NCBI RefSeq assembly: GCF_019048065.1
Contig: NZ_CP077291.1
Location: 1,302,001-1,366,000, forward strand
Direction of reading: 5' to 3'
Origin: Citrobacter farmeri
GTDB lineage: Bacteria > Pseudomonadota > Gammaproteobacteria > Enterobacterales > Enterobacteriaceae
Length of the DNA: 64,000 nt
Positions within the stretch are counted from its first letter, which is position 1; each line of letters begins with the position of its first letter. The notes under the pieces are model-generated. The model searched no databases. It saw only the letters and a program-made list of their open reading frames with translations, and was not told the DNA's origin. The position numbers were made by a program, and so were the translations under genes. This document shows, one piece after another, positions 9,486 to 18,978 of this stretch.

Positions 9486-9686
9486 TTATTTCTTCGGTTG
9501 GTCTTTCTTCGGCCAATCGTCATCGTCATCCCACTTATCGTTAAAGTCACGATGTGGGGGAAGTTCTGGCTTATTGGCGAGGAATTTTTTGTGGTCGACG
9601 CGTTTGAGATCCTTGATCACGTTCAGCAGTACACCTACCAAAAACACCAGCACCAGAATCCACCAATATTTTGCCAACCAGTCCAT
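9486..9686 (-). CDS. ypfN: YpfN, small single-pass membrane protein
   Basis: This 66-residue protein (UPF0370) has an N-terminal transmembrane segment ([19 protein letters not shown], about residues 3-22). A basic juxtamembrane stretch follows, then a very acidic C-terminal tail with DDDDDWP. Length and sequence match E. coli YpfN. No biochemical role is known to me. It lies 26 bases upstream of nothing but the ypfH terminator and 26 bases downstream of dapE on the same strand, so it may be the last gene of yffB-dapE-ypfN. Confidence 0.92.
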   Translation of the reverse strand: MDWLAKYWWILVLVFLVGVLLNVIKDLKRVDHKKFLANKPELPPHRDFNDKWDDDDDWPKKDQPKK

Positions 9687-9712
9687 GCGTGTTACCTCTT
9701 GCAGGAACCTCG

Positions 9713-10840
9713 TCAGGCGACGAGTTGTTCCATTATTCGTTGATACATACGGGCAAGCAGTTGCAGGTCAGCAGCGTTCACGCATTCATTGATTTTATGA
9801 ATAGTGGCATTCACCGGACCGAGCTCCACGACCTGCGCCCCCATGCGAGCGATAAAGCGTCCATCAGACGTACCGCCCGTGGTCAGTAACTGCGGTTTAA
9901 TTTCATTATAGTGCTCGATGGCGTTCACGACCGCATCCACCAGCTTTCCGCGATCGGTCAGGAACGGCTGGCCAGAGAGCCACCAGTCCACCGTATAGCG
10001 CAGCTGATGTTTTTCGAGCAGCGCATGCACCCGCGCTTTGATCATCTCGTCGGTCAGTTCGGTACTGAAACGGAAGTTGAACTGCACGAACAGTTCCCCG
10101 GGGATGACGTTATTGCTACCGGTGCCTGCCTGGACGTTGGCAATTTGCATACTGGTGGCCGGGAAAAATTCATTGCCCTGATCCCACTCAATGCTTACCA
10201 GCTCATTGAGCATTGGCGCAGCGCGGTGTACCGGGTTATCTGCCAGATGCGGATAGGCAACGTGCCCCTGCACACCATGAATGGTCAGGTTGCAGGTCAG
10301 CGAGCCGCGACGACCGTTCTTCACCACGTCACCAACCACTTCGGTGCTTGAGGGTTCGCCGACCAGACAGTAATCCAGGCGCTCATTACGCGCCATCAGC
10401 GCCTCGACAACCTTGACGGTGCCATTTTTTGCGCTCGCCTCTTCATCCGAGGTGATGAGAAACGCCAGACGCCCTTTATGGTTCGGGTGCTGAGCGACAA
10501 AACGCTCTGCCGCCACGACCATGGCTGCCAGCGAACCTTTCATATCCGCCGCGCCGCGACCGAACAACATCCCGTCGCGAATGGTTGGCTCGAAAGGCGG
10601 GTTGATCCAGCGATCGGCATCGCCCGCTGGCACAACGTCGGTGTGACCGGCAAACGCCAGCGTCTCACCCTGTCCGCGCCATGCCCAAAAATTCTGTGTA
10701 TCCGCAAAATCCATACGCTCAACGGTAAAACCGATCGCACGCAGGCGTTCAATCATCAACGCCTGACATCCCGCATCATCCGGGCTCAGGGAAGGGCGGC
10801 GAATAAGCTGCTGTGTCAGCTCAATAACCGGGCACGACAT
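9713..10840 (-). CDS. dapE: DapE, succinyl-diaminopimelate desuccinylase
   Basis: DapE is a dinuclear zinc M20-family hydrolase that cleaves N-succinyl-L,L-diaminopimelate to L,L-diaminopimelate and succinate in lysine and peptidoglycan synthesis. The 375 residues equal the E. coli enzyme. Metal and catalytic motifs are clear: [12 protein letters not shown] (His ligand and Asp), [12 protein letters not shown] (bridging Asp), [12 protein letters not shown] (catalytic Glu-Glu), [13 protein letters not shown], and near the C-terminus [30 protein letters not shown] with the last His ligand. It follows yffB by three bases and is probably co-transcribed with it. Confidence 0.97.
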   Translation of the reverse strand: MSCPVIELTQQLIRRPSLSPDDAGCQALMIERLRAIGFTVERMDFADTQNFWAWRGQGETLAFAGHTDVVPAGDADRWINPPFEPTIRDGMLFGRGAADMKGSLAAMVVAAERFVAQHPNHKGRLAFLITSDEEASAKNGTVKVVEALMARNERLDYCLVGEPSSTEVVGDVVKNGRRGSLTCNLTIHGVQGHVAYPHLADNPVHRAAPMLNELVSIEWDQGNEFFPATSMQIANVQAGTGSNNVIPGELFVQFNFRFSTELTDEMIKARVHALLEKHQLRYTVDWWLSGQPFLTDRGKLVDAVVNAIEHYNEIKPQLLTTGGTSDGRFIARMGAQVVELGPVNATIHKINECVNAADLQLLARMYQRIMEQLVA

Positions 10841-10843
10841 AGA

Positions 10844-11200
10844 CTACACCTCGTCAAAAAACTGCTGATAACTGGATTCACTAAAACCCAGCAGCATAGG
10901 CTTCCCGGGCGCGCAGAGCAATGGGCGTTTGATGATCGCCGGCATTTCAGTCATTAATGCGGCGGCAGACGCTGCGTCGGTGATGTGACTGCGCGTGGCT
11001 TCGTCCAGCTTGCGCCACGTTGTTCCACGCGTGTTGAGAAGCGACTCCCAACCTAATTCATTGATAAATGAAGTGAGAAGGGCGTTATCCAGACCATCGA
11101 CACGGTAATCGTGAAAACGGTAATCAATGTCACGCGCTTCCAGCCAGCGGCGGGCCTTTTTAATGGTGTCGCAATTTTTAATACCGAAGAGGGTAACCAT
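10844..11200 (-). CDS. yffB: YffB, ArsC/Spx-family thioredoxin-fold protein
   Basis: This is a 118-residue protein of the ArsC/Spx superfamily. The N-terminal beta-alpha-beta has [15 protein letters not shown] with a single conserved cysteine and the arginine-rich helix of the family. The C-terminal signature is [20 protein letters not shown]. YffB has been proposed to use glutathione in reductase chemistry, but the substrate is unproved. I choose the ATG at 11200 over the one at 11206 because AAGG lies six bases before it and the length then equals E. coli. It is immediately upstream of dapE (three-base gap). A perfect 14-base palindrome lies 23 bases upstream of the start. Confidence 0.9.
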   Translation of the reverse strand: MVTLFGIKNCDTIKKARRWLEARDIDYRFHDYRVDGLDNALLTSFINELGWESLLNTRGTTWRKLDEATRSHITDAASAAALMTEMPAIIKRPLLCAPGKPMLLGFSESSYQQFFDEV

Positions 11201-11589
11201 TTGCATCCTTATTAACGTAAATTGACTATATAGTCATCAATATCGTTACGTCCGATAATACATATTGTCATTTAATCGTGATCGGTAAATATAACATTGT
11301 TGAAGTAATGTGAATAATAATTCCTGAATTCGTCGGAATTTTCTTCTTAATCTAAATTCGGAATTTCTACCTTGCAGTCACCTGTTTTTTAATCGAAATT
11401 GAAGAAGTACCAGATAAGGTATGATTGTTTCGAATTATTGCTGTATGTCACATAAAATTTATGGGTAGCGCGCCATAGTGATGACATCACACCACACCCC
11501 GGAGGATGTAATCACAGCAATTGGTTAAATTGTCTTCACCAGGAGATAATATTTTTGTAGAATGTCCATAATAAAAAGCAGAGGTTGTT
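11201..11589. other. AT-rich intergenic region between yffB and ypfM
   Basis: This stretch of about 390 bases has no credible ORF. It contains a perfect palindrome TGACTATATAGTCA at 11223-11236, which overlaps the probable yffB promoter. It also has two similar blocks (ATTCGTCGGAATTT and AAATTCGGAATTTC) near 11328-11370, and the presumed promoter and leader of ypfM at its right end. No rho-independent terminator for the yffB side is seen. Confidence 0.6.
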
Positions 11590-11649
11590 ATGATTGAACG
11601 CGAACTGGGGAACTGGAAAGATTTTATTGAAGTTATGCTTCGCAAATAA
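11590..11649 (+). CDS. ypfM: YpfM, 19-residue microprotein
   Basis: The ORF encodes MIERELGNWKDFIEVMLRK, which matches the E. coli small protein YpfM that I recall residue for residue. It is preceded by AGAGG with six bases to the ATG. A strong rho-independent terminator follows 60 bases after the stop. The peptide is amphipathic and soluble-looking, with no membrane segment. Its function is not known to me. It is oriented opposite to both flanking genes, yffB and acrD, so it must have its own promoter within 11201-11589. Conservation of the peptide in an otherwise AT-rich intergenic region is the main support that it is translated. Confidence 0.85.
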   Translation: MIERELGNWKDFIEVMLRK

Positions 11650-11684
11650 ATTTCTGGAAGGATGACCAAATAACAGAACATACC

Positions 11685-11702
11685 GTGTGAGATTCATCAC
11701 AC
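11685..11702 (+). other. Hairpin in the ypfM 3' region
   Basis: GTGTGA (11685-11690) pairs with TCACAC (11697-11702) around a six-base loop. It lies between the ypfM stop and the terminator, giving the transcript two consecutive 3' hairpins. Confidence 0.5.
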
Positions 11703-11708
11703 AGAAAG

Positions 11709-11737
11709 GGCGACCCGTTGGCAGGTCGCCTTTTTTT
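11709..11737 (+). terminator. Rho-independent terminator of ypfM
   Basis: Seven perfect pairs GGCGACC/GGTCGCC with an eight-base loop are followed by seven T. The stem can also act on the acrD transcript from the other strand, but that side has no clean U-tract. Confidence 0.88.
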
Positions 11738-11742
11738 ATCTC

Positions 11743-14700
11743 TTATTCCGGGCGCGGTTTCAGTGGGAAGCGACGACGGACCAGGACGAAGAACAGCGGC
11801 ACGAAATAGATCGCCAGCACCGTTGCCGAGATCATTCCGCCCATGACGCCCGTCCCGACGGCATGTTGACCACCAGAACCTGCCCCGCTGCTGATGGCCA
11901 TCGGCAGCACGCCGAAGATAAATGCCAGCGAGGTCATCAGGATCGGACGTAAGCGCTGCCGACAGGCGTGCAGCGTTGCATCCAGCAGATCGTGTCCTTT
12001 CTCATTCATCTCATTGGCAAATTCAACGATCAGAATGGCGTTTTTCGCTGAGAGACCAATGACCGTCAGTAGCCCGACCTGAAAATAGACATCGTTTTCC
12101 AGGCCGCGCATCCAGGTGGCGAGCAGCGCGCCGATGACCCCCAACGGCACTACCAGCATAACCGAGAACGGTACCGACCAGCTTTCATACAGCGCGGCCA
12201 GGCACAGGAATACCACCAACAGTGAAATGGCATACAGGGCCGGCGCCTGCGCCCCGGAGAGTCGCTCCTGATAGGACATGGCCGTCCATTCCAGACCAAA
12301 CCCGGTTGGCAACTGACGTACCAGCGATTCCATCACATCCATCGCCGTTCCGGTACTCACGCCAGGCGCGGCTTCACCGACAATCTCGACGGCAGAATAG
12401 CCGTTGTAGCGCTCCAGACGCGGAGAACCGGTCTCCCAGCGTGAGGTGGCGAAAGCGGAAAAAGGCACCATGCCGCCGCTGTTATTGCGTACGTACCACA
12501 GATTAATATCGTCTGGCAGCATGCGGTATTTTGCTCCCGCCTGGACATAAACCTTTTTCACGCGGCCACGGTCCATAAAGTCGTTGACGTAGCTCGACCC
12601 CCAGGCGGTCTGCAAGGTATCGTTAATGTCGTCAATGGATACGCCAAGTGCCTGTGCTTTGCGTTGGTCGACATCAATTTGCAACTGAGGGCTGTCGTCC
12701 AGACCGTTGTGGCGAACGCGGGTGAGGGCGCTATCCTGCGACGCCAGACGAATCAGCTGGTCGCGTGCGGCCATTAAGGCGTCATGACCGGCACCGGCGT
12801 GATCCTGCAGTTCCATGTCAAAGCCTGCGGAACTGCCGAGACCGCTGATGGCTGGCGGACTGCTGGCGAACACGCGCGCCTCTTTGATTTTGTTAAAGGC
12901 CTTCGTCGCACGTTCGATAATGGCAAACGAGGTGCCGGTGGTGGCGTCGCGCTCGCTCCAGTCTTTCAGACGCACGAACATGCGCGCCACGTTCTGACCG
13001 TTGCCTCCCGGTCCGGAACCGACAGTCGCAAAGACGGACTGGACGTTATCTTTTTCGTGGGTGGAGTAATATTTCTCGACCTGCTGCACCACTTTTAAGG
13101 TTTGCTGCTGCGTGGAGCCACTCGGCAATTGAATCGACGTAGTAAACATGCCGCGGTCCTCCAGCGGCAGGAACGAGGTTGGCAGACGCAGGAACAGGAC
13201 GACCATCGCGCCAAGCAGCAACACATAGATCAGGATCCAGCGCAGGCTACGATGCAGAATTTTAGCAACGCCTTTTTCGTAACGCTCGGCATTGCGGTTG
13301 AAGGTGCGGTTGAACCAGCCGAAGAAACCGGTTTGCCCGTGATGCTCGCCTTTGTGCAGCGGTTTAAGCAAGGTGGCGCACAGGGCAGGAGTCAGGATCA
13401 TTGCCACCAGAACGGAAAGTACCATTGCCGCTACAATGGTGATGGAAAACTGACGGTAGATCGCTCCGGTGGTTCCGCCAAAGAAGGCCATCGGCACAAA
13501 GACGGCTGACAGTACCATCGCGATACCGACCAGCGCGCCCTGAATTTGCCCCATCGATTTTCGCGTCGCCTCGCGCGGCGTGAGACCTTCCTCACTCATA
13601 ATACGCTCGACGTTTTCCACGACCACGATGGCGTCATCCACCAGCAGGCCAATCGCCAGTACCATCGCAAACATGGTCAGGGTGTTGATGCTGTAACCGA
13701 AGGCGTAGAGTACCGAGAAGGTGCCCATCAGCACCACCGGTACGGCAATGGTGGGGATCAGTGTGGCGCGGAAATTTTGTAAGAACAGATACATCACGAG
13801 GAATACCAGCGCGATGGCTTCCAGCAACGTTTTTACTACGTCTTCAATAGAGGCTTTAACGAAGGAGGTGGTTTCATAAGCCACCTTGTACTCCAGACCG
13901 TGCGGGAAGTATTGCGCCAGCTCATCCAGGCGCTTAATCACCTGCGTCGCGGTAGCCATTTCGTTGGCGCCCGATGCCAGTTTCACCCCAAGCCCGGACG
14001 CCGCATTGCCATTGAAGCGGCTGAGATAGTCATACTTCTCCGCACCCATTTCGACGGTGGCGACATCGCCCAGAGTCACTTCCGAACCATCCTGATTGAC
14101 GCGCAGCGTAATGGCGCGAAACTGTTCTGGCGTTTGCAGCAGCGACTGGGCGTTAATGGTGGCGTTCAGCGCCTGAGTATCAATGGAAGGGGTTCCGCCC
14201 AACTGCCCGACGGCGATCTGCGCGTTTTGCGACTTAATGGCGTCGGTGACATCTTTCGCGGTCATCTGGAAACTGTTGAGCTTTGCCGGATCCAGCCAGA
14301 TGCGCATGGAATATTGAGATCCGTAGGCATCGATATCGCCGACGCCGTTCACCCGGCTGAGGGGATCCTGAATATTACTGGCGACGTAGTCCGCAATGTC
14401 CTGCTTATCCATCGAACCGTCGGTGGAGACGAAAGCAATCGTCAGGATGTTGGTATCCCCGGTCTTACGTACCGTGACGCCCTGGTTCTGTACCGCCTGC
14501 GGCAGTTTACGCATCGCTGACTGTAGTTGGTTCTGGACCTGCTGTACGGCTTCATCTGGATCGGTGCCTGCAACGAAGCTCAGCGTTACCGACGCTTGTC
14601 CGGTACCGCTGCTTTGCGATGACATGTACATCAGATTATCGAGGCCGGTCATGTTCTGTTCAATGACCTGGGTGACGGTGTTTTCCAGCGTCTGCGCGGA

Positions 14701-14856
14701 GGCGCCTGGATAGTTCGCGGTGATGCGCACGTTTGGCGGCGCCAGATCCGGATATTGTTCCACTGGCAAAGAGAAAATAGCCAGGGTACCTGTCAGACAC
14801 AACAGGATAGCCAGCACCCAGGCAAATATGGGGCGATCGATAAAGAAATTCGCCAT
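11743..14856 (-). CDS. acrD: AcrD, RND multidrug efflux pump (aminoglycosides)
   Basis: AcrD is an inner-membrane proton-driven RND transporter that works with AcrA and TolC. In E. coli and Salmonella it exports aminoglycosides, bile salts and other amphiphiles. The 1037-residue product equals E. coli AcrD. The first helix starts [17 protein letters not shown]. The proton-relay aspartates are in [17 protein letters not shown] at about 407-408. A second half repeats the fold, including [18 protein letters not shown] with the relay lysine. Two large periplasmic loops separate the helices. A BaeR-like box lies upstream at 14928-14945. The gene is the only RND component here; AcrA is encoded elsewhere, as usual. 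Confidence 0.96.
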   Translation of the reverse strand: MANFFIDRPIFAWVLAILLCLTGTLAIFSLPVEQYPDLAPPNVRITANYPGASAQTLENTVTQVIEQNMTGLDNLMYMSSQSSGTGQASVTLSFVAGTDPDEAVQQVQNQLQSAMRKLPQAVQNQGVTVRKTGDTNILTIAFVSTDGSMDKQDIADYVASNIQDPLSRVNGVGDIDAYGSQYSMRIWLDPAKLNSFQMTAKDVTDAIKSQNAQIAVGQLGGTPSIDTQALNATINAQSLLQTPEQFRAITLRVNQDGSEVTLGDVATVEMGAEKYDYLSRFNGNAASGLGVKLASGANEMATATQVIKRLDELAQYFPHGLEYKVAYETTSFVKASIEDVVKTLLEAIALVFLVMYLFLQNFRATLIPTIAVPVVLMGTFSVLYAFGYSINTLTMFAMVLAIGLLVDDAIVVVENVERIMSEEGLTPREATRKSMGQIQGALVGIAMVLSAVFVPMAFFGGTTGAIYRQFSITIVAAMVLSVLVAMILTPALCATLLKPLHKGEHHGQTGFFGWFNRTFNRNAERYEKGVAKILHRSLRWILIYVLLLGAMVVLFLRLPTSFLPLEDRGMFTTSIQLPSGSTQQQTLKVVQQVEKYYSTHEKDNVQSVFATVGSGPGGNGQNVARMFVRLKDWSERDATTGTSFAIIERATKAFNKIKEARVFASSPPAISGLGSSAGFDMELQDHAGAGHDALMAARDQLIRLASQDSALTRVRHNGLDDSPQLQIDVDQRKAQALGVSIDDINDTLQTAWGSSYVNDFMDRGRVKKVYVQAGAKYRMLPDDINLWYVRNNSGGMVPFSAFATSRWETGSPRLERYNGYSAVEIVGEAAPGVSTGTAMDVMESLVRQLPTGFGLEWTAMSYQERLSGAQAPALYAISLLVVFLCLAALYESWSVPFSVMLVVPLGVIGALLATWMRGLENDVYFQVGLLTVIGLSAKNAILIVEFANEMNEKGHDLLDATLHACRQRLRPILMTSLAFIFGVLPMAISSGAGSGGQHAVGTGVMGGMISATVLAIYFVPLFFVLVRRRFPLKPRPE

Positions 14857-14927
14857 CAGAAAGAGGACCTCATTATTCTACATATCTTTATAGGTATGAC
14901 TTGCTTCACTGTAGCGGGAAGGTACGA

Positions 14928-14945
14928 GTCAAACGTGGAGAAAAA
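14928..14945 (-). promoter_or_regulatory. BaeR-like box upstream of acrD
   Basis: Read on the minus strand the site is TTTTTCTCCACGTTTGAC. It resembles the BaeR consensus TTTTTCTCCATDATTGGC, with the first ten bases identical. It lies about 70 bases upstream of the acrD start. BaeSR control of acrD is established in E. coli and Salmonella; binding here is inferred. Confidence 0.6.
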
Positions 14946-15024
14946 AAGGAGATAATGTAAATTATCATGCCTGATTACAGCGTTTGTCAGCTTCCCGCAC
15001 GCGCACGTCCGGTTTTGTGCGAAT

Positions 15025-16731
15025 TTATGTCAGATGGCTCGCGTCCTCTTCTGGCTCCGTCGAGCGAAAGCTAATGCTCACTAACGTCCCGCCGCCGGAA
15101 GGCTGCGAGAAACTTAACGTACCGCCAAGACGTTCCGCACGCTCGCGCATAATATTCAGGCCATAATGCCCTGCCGGTTCGCTAGGTTCGCCGATACCCA
15201 CTCCGTTATCACGGATATACACCGTGTGATCACCATCCGGGGCGGTCACACAGCTGACGGCAATCTCGCTGGCATTGGCGTGCTTCATCGCGTTGAGCAC
15301 GGCTTCACGGATAATCTGCAACAAATGGACCTGCATCTGCGCATCGAGCGCCAGCGTCGGCAGCCGGCAGTCCAGTGTGAGTTTAGCAGTGGTCTGCCCC
15401 TGCAGCGTTTCGAGCATCTCATGCAATGCAGAAGGTAAATCGGCCTGCTGTAACGTCAGGCGGAAGGTGGTTAGCAGTTCACGCAACTGACGATAGGCAT
15501 CGTTCAGCGCCCGCGAGAAGTCGTCCATGATAGCCTGCGCCGGGGCGTTATCCTCCGGAATAGCGCGTTTGAGCAGCGTCGACTGAATGCGCAGATACGA
15601 GAGCACCTGCGCCAGCGAATCATGTAATTCGCGGGCAATGGTGGCGCGTTCCTCCATAAGTAACAGTTGCTGGAAGTGTTTCTGCGCGTGATTGAAGTAC
15701 AGACCGCGTCCGAGCATTGTCGACACGCTGTTTAACAGCGGGATCGCGCTGGCAACATGCTGGCTCTGCCAGTGCAGTTCGCCATAGACCGTCTCCTGCA
15801 TGGTCACCGGCAGGATTTGCATAGGCAGATCGGCCTGCTTTTCGCCCTCACTGATGCGCCAGTTTTCACCGACGGTAAGTTCAAGGAATTGTGCCGCTTC
15901 GTTATCACGGACAATCTGCAAAATATGGCGGAAGCAGTGCACATCAATCTGACTGGTATTCAGCGCCTGAGAGCACTGGTACAGCACTTCCAGACGACGT
16001 TTGGCTTCATGGAGATCGTGGGTTTTTTCTTCGACCTTCGCTTCCAGCGAGCGATACAACTTGTGCAGTTCGCTCGACATTTGATTAAAGGTTTTTGCCA
16101 GCAGCCCCAGTTCATTGGGAAGGTGTGTATCCAGCGGTGGTGAGTCAAACTGACCGTGTTCAATGCGCTGGCTCGCCATGACTAACTGATTCAGCGGGCG
16201 TACAACCTGATGACGAATACGTCGCAGGGTGAAGAAGACGAGGGTAAAGATCCCGAAGCCACCGGCCAGCGAGATCCCCACCACCAGCATCACTTTGCGT
16301 TCGGCATAGTGCTGTAATGCCAGCACGAAGAGATCGATCTTATCGACGTAGGCGTTAATGTTGTCCTGATACCACTGCAGGTCGCCATCAACCAGGCGGC
16401 GGTTCATTTCCAGCCAGTTGGCATGTAACTGTGCGTAGCGGCCTTTCACTGCCTGAGGCACATACCAGGCATTCAGATTGTCTAATGCCGATGAGTTTAA
16501 AGCTTGCTGAAACAACTGGCGATGGGCGTTTAATTGCGGGCTCTGGCTTTGCAGATCGTACCCCAGACGATAGCTCTGCATGCGTAATGAACCCGCCACG
16601 TTAATAGCCTCGGCATCCCGCAGGCTGCTTGCCAGCGTCAGTAACGCAACGCCGGTCGAGAGAATCGAGAGCAGGACAATGTAAAAAAAGGCCCGGGCCA
16701 GACTGGCCGAGACGGGGCGTTTGACGATCAC
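15025..16731 (-). CDS. narQ: NarQ, nitrate/nitrite sensor histidine kinase
   Basis: NarQ senses periplasmic nitrate and nitrite and phosphorylates NarL and NarP. The 568-residue protein has TM1 (about 13-35) and a periplasmic sensor domain beginning with the P-box (about 44-60, with GSLRMQSYRLGYDL). TM2 (about 147-169), a HAMP domain and an S-helix/GAF-like region follow. The dimerisation domain carries phospho-acceptor His370 in ATIARELHDSLAQVL, and a HATPase domain follows with DNGVGIG and the GLNIMRERAERLGG segment. E. coli NarQ has 566 residues. It is divergent from aegA across about 210 bases, and aegA is reported to respond to NarQP/FNR in related bacteria. Confidence 0.96.
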   Translation of the reverse strand: MIVKRPVSASLARAFFYIVLLSILSTGVALLTLASSLRDAEAINVAGSLRMQSYRLGYDLQSQSPQLNAHRQLFQQALNSSALDNLNAWYVPQAVKGRYAQLHANWLEMNRRLVDGDLQWYQDNINAYVDKIDLFVLALQHYAERKVMLVVGISLAGGFGIFTLVFFTLRRIRHQVVRPLNQLVMASQRIEHGQFDSPPLDTHLPNELGLLAKTFNQMSSELHKLYRSLEAKVEEKTHDLHEAKRRLEVLYQCSQALNTSQIDVHCFRHILQIVRDNEAAQFLELTVGENWRISEGEKQADLPMQILPVTMQETVYGELHWQSQHVASAIPLLNSVSTMLGRGLYFNHAQKHFQQLLLMEERATIARELHDSLAQVLSYLRIQSTLLKRAIPEDNAPAQAIMDDFSRALNDAYRQLRELLTTFRLTLQQADLPSALHEMLETLQGQTTAKLTLDCRLPTLALDAQMQVHLLQIIREAVLNAMKHANASEIAVSCVTAPDGDHTVYIRDNGVGIGEPSEPAGHYGLNIMRERAERLGGTLSFSQPSGGGTLVSISFRSTEPEEDASHLT

Positions 16732-16943
16732 ACGCGTAATTTCCTTTAAAAGTGCTTACGGTAAAAATCTCTCGCAGATCTGAAACGTAATTTCACTCTG
16801 GCTGAAATAAATTGATCTGCCACAGGTTCTGTAGAAATAGTTGTGCTTCCTGGGCAAATGAACATTGCCGACGTGTGGTCAGTCGGTTAATAACAACACT
16901 TATATAAAGAATAAGGTTTTTACAACCAAAAAAGAAGGTCGCC

Positions 16944-18923
16944 ATGAACCGTTTTATTATGGCCAACAGCCAACAGTGCCTGGGATGCCATGCCTGTGAA
17001 GTGGCTTGCGTTTTGGCCCACAATGAAGAGCAACACGTCCTTAGCCAACGTCACTACCAGCCGCGGATCACTGTCATTAAGCATCAGCATCAGCGAAGTG
17101 CGGTGACCTGCCACCATTGCGAAGATGCCCCTTGCGCCCGCAGTTGTCCGAACGGGGCGATAAGCCACATCAACGACAGCGTGCAGGTCAATCAACAGCG
17201 GTGTATCGGCTGTAAATCCTGCGTCGTGGCCTGTCCGTTTGGCACCATGCAGATAGTCCTGACGCCTGTCGCGAAAGACCAGGTTAAAGCGACGGCGCAT
17301 AAATGCGACCTCTGTCAGGGGCGGGAAAATGGACCGGCGTGTGTGGAGAACTGTCCTGCTGACGCGCTGCAACTGGTGACAGAAGGGGCGTTAACCCGAC
17401 TGGCAAAAGCGCGACGTTTACGTACCGCCCGACAGGAGAATCAGCCCTGGCATGCGGATGTGACGGCGTCGGCCTCCCACGGGATGAGCAAGATTGAGCA
17501 AATGCGCGCGACGCCTGCACGCGGTGAGCCGGATAAACTGGCTATCGACGCACGAAAAGCCAGCTTTGACGAAATCTATCTGCCGTTTCGTACGGCTCAG
17601 GCAGAACAGGAGGCTTCACGCTGCCTGAAGTGCGGTGAGCACAGCATTTGCGAATGGACCTGCCCGCTTCATAACCACATCCCTCAGTGGATTGAACTGG
17701 TGAAAGCCGGGAACATTGATGCGGCGGTGGAGTTGTCTCACCAGACGAACTGCCTGCCGGAAATTACCGGGCGCGTCTGTCCACAGGACCGGCTGTGCGA
17801 AGGTGCCTGTACGGTGCGTGACGAACATGGCGCGGTGACGATCGGTAACATTGAACGTTACATCTCCGACCGCGCGCTGGGTAAAGGCTGGCGGCCGGAT
17901 CTGAGCCATGTCCAGAAGGTCGACAAGCGCGTGGCAATTATTGGCGCCGGTCCGGCAGGACTTGCCTGCGCCGACGTGCTGACGCGTCACGGCGTCAGCG
18001 CTACCGTTTTTGACCGCCACCCGGAAATCGGCGGGCTGCTGACCTTTGGCATCCCGGCCTTCAAACTGGATAAATCACTGCTGGCGCGCCGTCGGGAAAT
18101 CTTCAGCGCAATGGGGATCCATTTTGAGCTGAACTGCGAAGTGGGCAGGGACGTGAAAATGGAGGCGCTGCTGGAAGATTACGACGCCGTATTTGTCGGC
18201 GTCGGAACCTATCGTTCGATGAAAGCCGACCTGCCCAACGAAGATGCGCCGGGCGTGTACGACGCGCTGCCGTTCCTGATCGCCAATACCAAACAGGTGA
18301 TGGGGCTGGACGAACATCCCGAAGAACCGTACATCGACACCGCCGGACTCAACGTGGTGGTATTGGGCGGGGGTGACACGGCGATGGACTGTGTCCGTAC
18401 CGCGCTGCGTCATGGTGCAAGCCAGGCCACCTGCGCCTACCGCCGCGATGAAGCCAACATGCCGGGGTCAAAGAAAGAGGTCAAAAACGCGCGTGAGGAA
18501 GGGGCTAACTTTGAGTTCAACGTGCAGCCAGTCGATCTGGAACTGAGCGCGGAAGGTCGCGTCTGCGGTATCCGTTTCCTGCGCACGCAACTGGGCGAAC
18601 CCGATGCCCAGGGACGCCGCCGTCCGGTGCCGATCGCAGGCAGCGAGTTTGTGATGCCGGCAGACGCTGTGATTATGGCGTTTGGTTTCCATCCACACGG
18701 GATGCCGTGGCTGGAGACCCATGGTGTGCAGGTGGATAGCTGGGGACGCATCGCGGCGAATGTCGAGAGCGCGTACCGTTACCAGACCAGTAATCCGAAG
18801 ATCTTTGCCGGTGGCGATGCCGTTCGCGGTGCCGATCTGGTGGTCACCGCAATGGCGGAAGGACGCCATGCCGCGCAGGGGATCATCGACTGGCTGGGCG
18901 TTAATTCGGTTAAATCTCACTAA
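16944..18923 (+). CDS. aegA: AegA, ferredoxin-GltD-like fusion oxidoreductase
   Basis: This 659-residue fusion begins with a ferredoxin-type iron-sulfur domain. Cys12, 15, 18 and 22 form the first cluster motif. Further CxxCxxC sets include CHHCEDAPCARSC, CIGCKSCVVAC and CDLCQGRENGPACVENC. It ends with a GltD-like NADPH/FAD domain. The FAD-binding GAGPAGLACADVL lies near 333, and the NADPH-binding VVVLGGGDTAMDC near 474. The late GGDAVRGADLVVTAMAEGR closes the FAD site. Work in E. coli links AegA to anaerobic urate breakdown. It is divergent from narQ. Length is as in E. coli. The electron partner is not shown by the sequence. Confidence 0.94.
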   Translation: MNRFIMANSQQCLGCHACEVACVLAHNEEQHVLSQRHYQPRITVIKHQHQRSAVTCHHCEDAPCARSCPNGAISHINDSVQVNQQRCIGCKSCVVACPFGTMQIVLTPVAKDQVKATAHKCDLCQGRENGPACVENCPADALQLVTEGALTRLAKARRLRTARQENQPWHADVTASASHGMSKIEQMRATPARGEPDKLAIDARKASFDEIYLPFRTAQAEQEASRCLKCGEHSICEWTCPLHNHIPQWIELVKAGNIDAAVELSHQTNCLPEITGRVCPQDRLCEGACTVRDEHGAVTIGNIERYISDRALGKGWRPDLSHVQKVDKRVAIIGAGPAGLACADVLTRHGVSATVFDRHPEIGGLLTFGIPAFKLDKSLLARRREIFSAMGIHFELNCEVGRDVKMEALLEDYDAVFVGVGTYRSMKADLPNEDAPGVYDALPFLIANTKQVMGLDEHPEEPYIDTAGLNVVVLGGGDTAMDCVRTALRHGASQATCAYRRDEANMPGSKKEVKNAREEGANFEFNVQPVDLELSAEGRVCGIRFLRTQLGEPDAQGRRRPVPIAGSEFVMPADAVIMAFGFHPHGMPWLETHGVQVDSWGRIAANVESAYRYQTSNPKIFAGGDAVRGADLVVTAMAEGRHAAQGIIDWLGVNSVKSH

Positions 18924-18978
18924 CCAAATCCGGCTTCGCGGCGTAGTATGATTTCTCTTCTTACGCTGTGGAGCCGGT

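Noticed and set aside
11475..11490. Possible CRP site AGTGA/TCACA upstream of ypfM
   Set aside because: The spacer between half-sites is five bases instead of six, so it does not fit CRP geometry.
11478..11540. Short ORFs (15 and 11 codons) upstream of ypfM
   Set aside because: No convincing ribosome-binding site and no memory of conservation; unlike ypfM itself.
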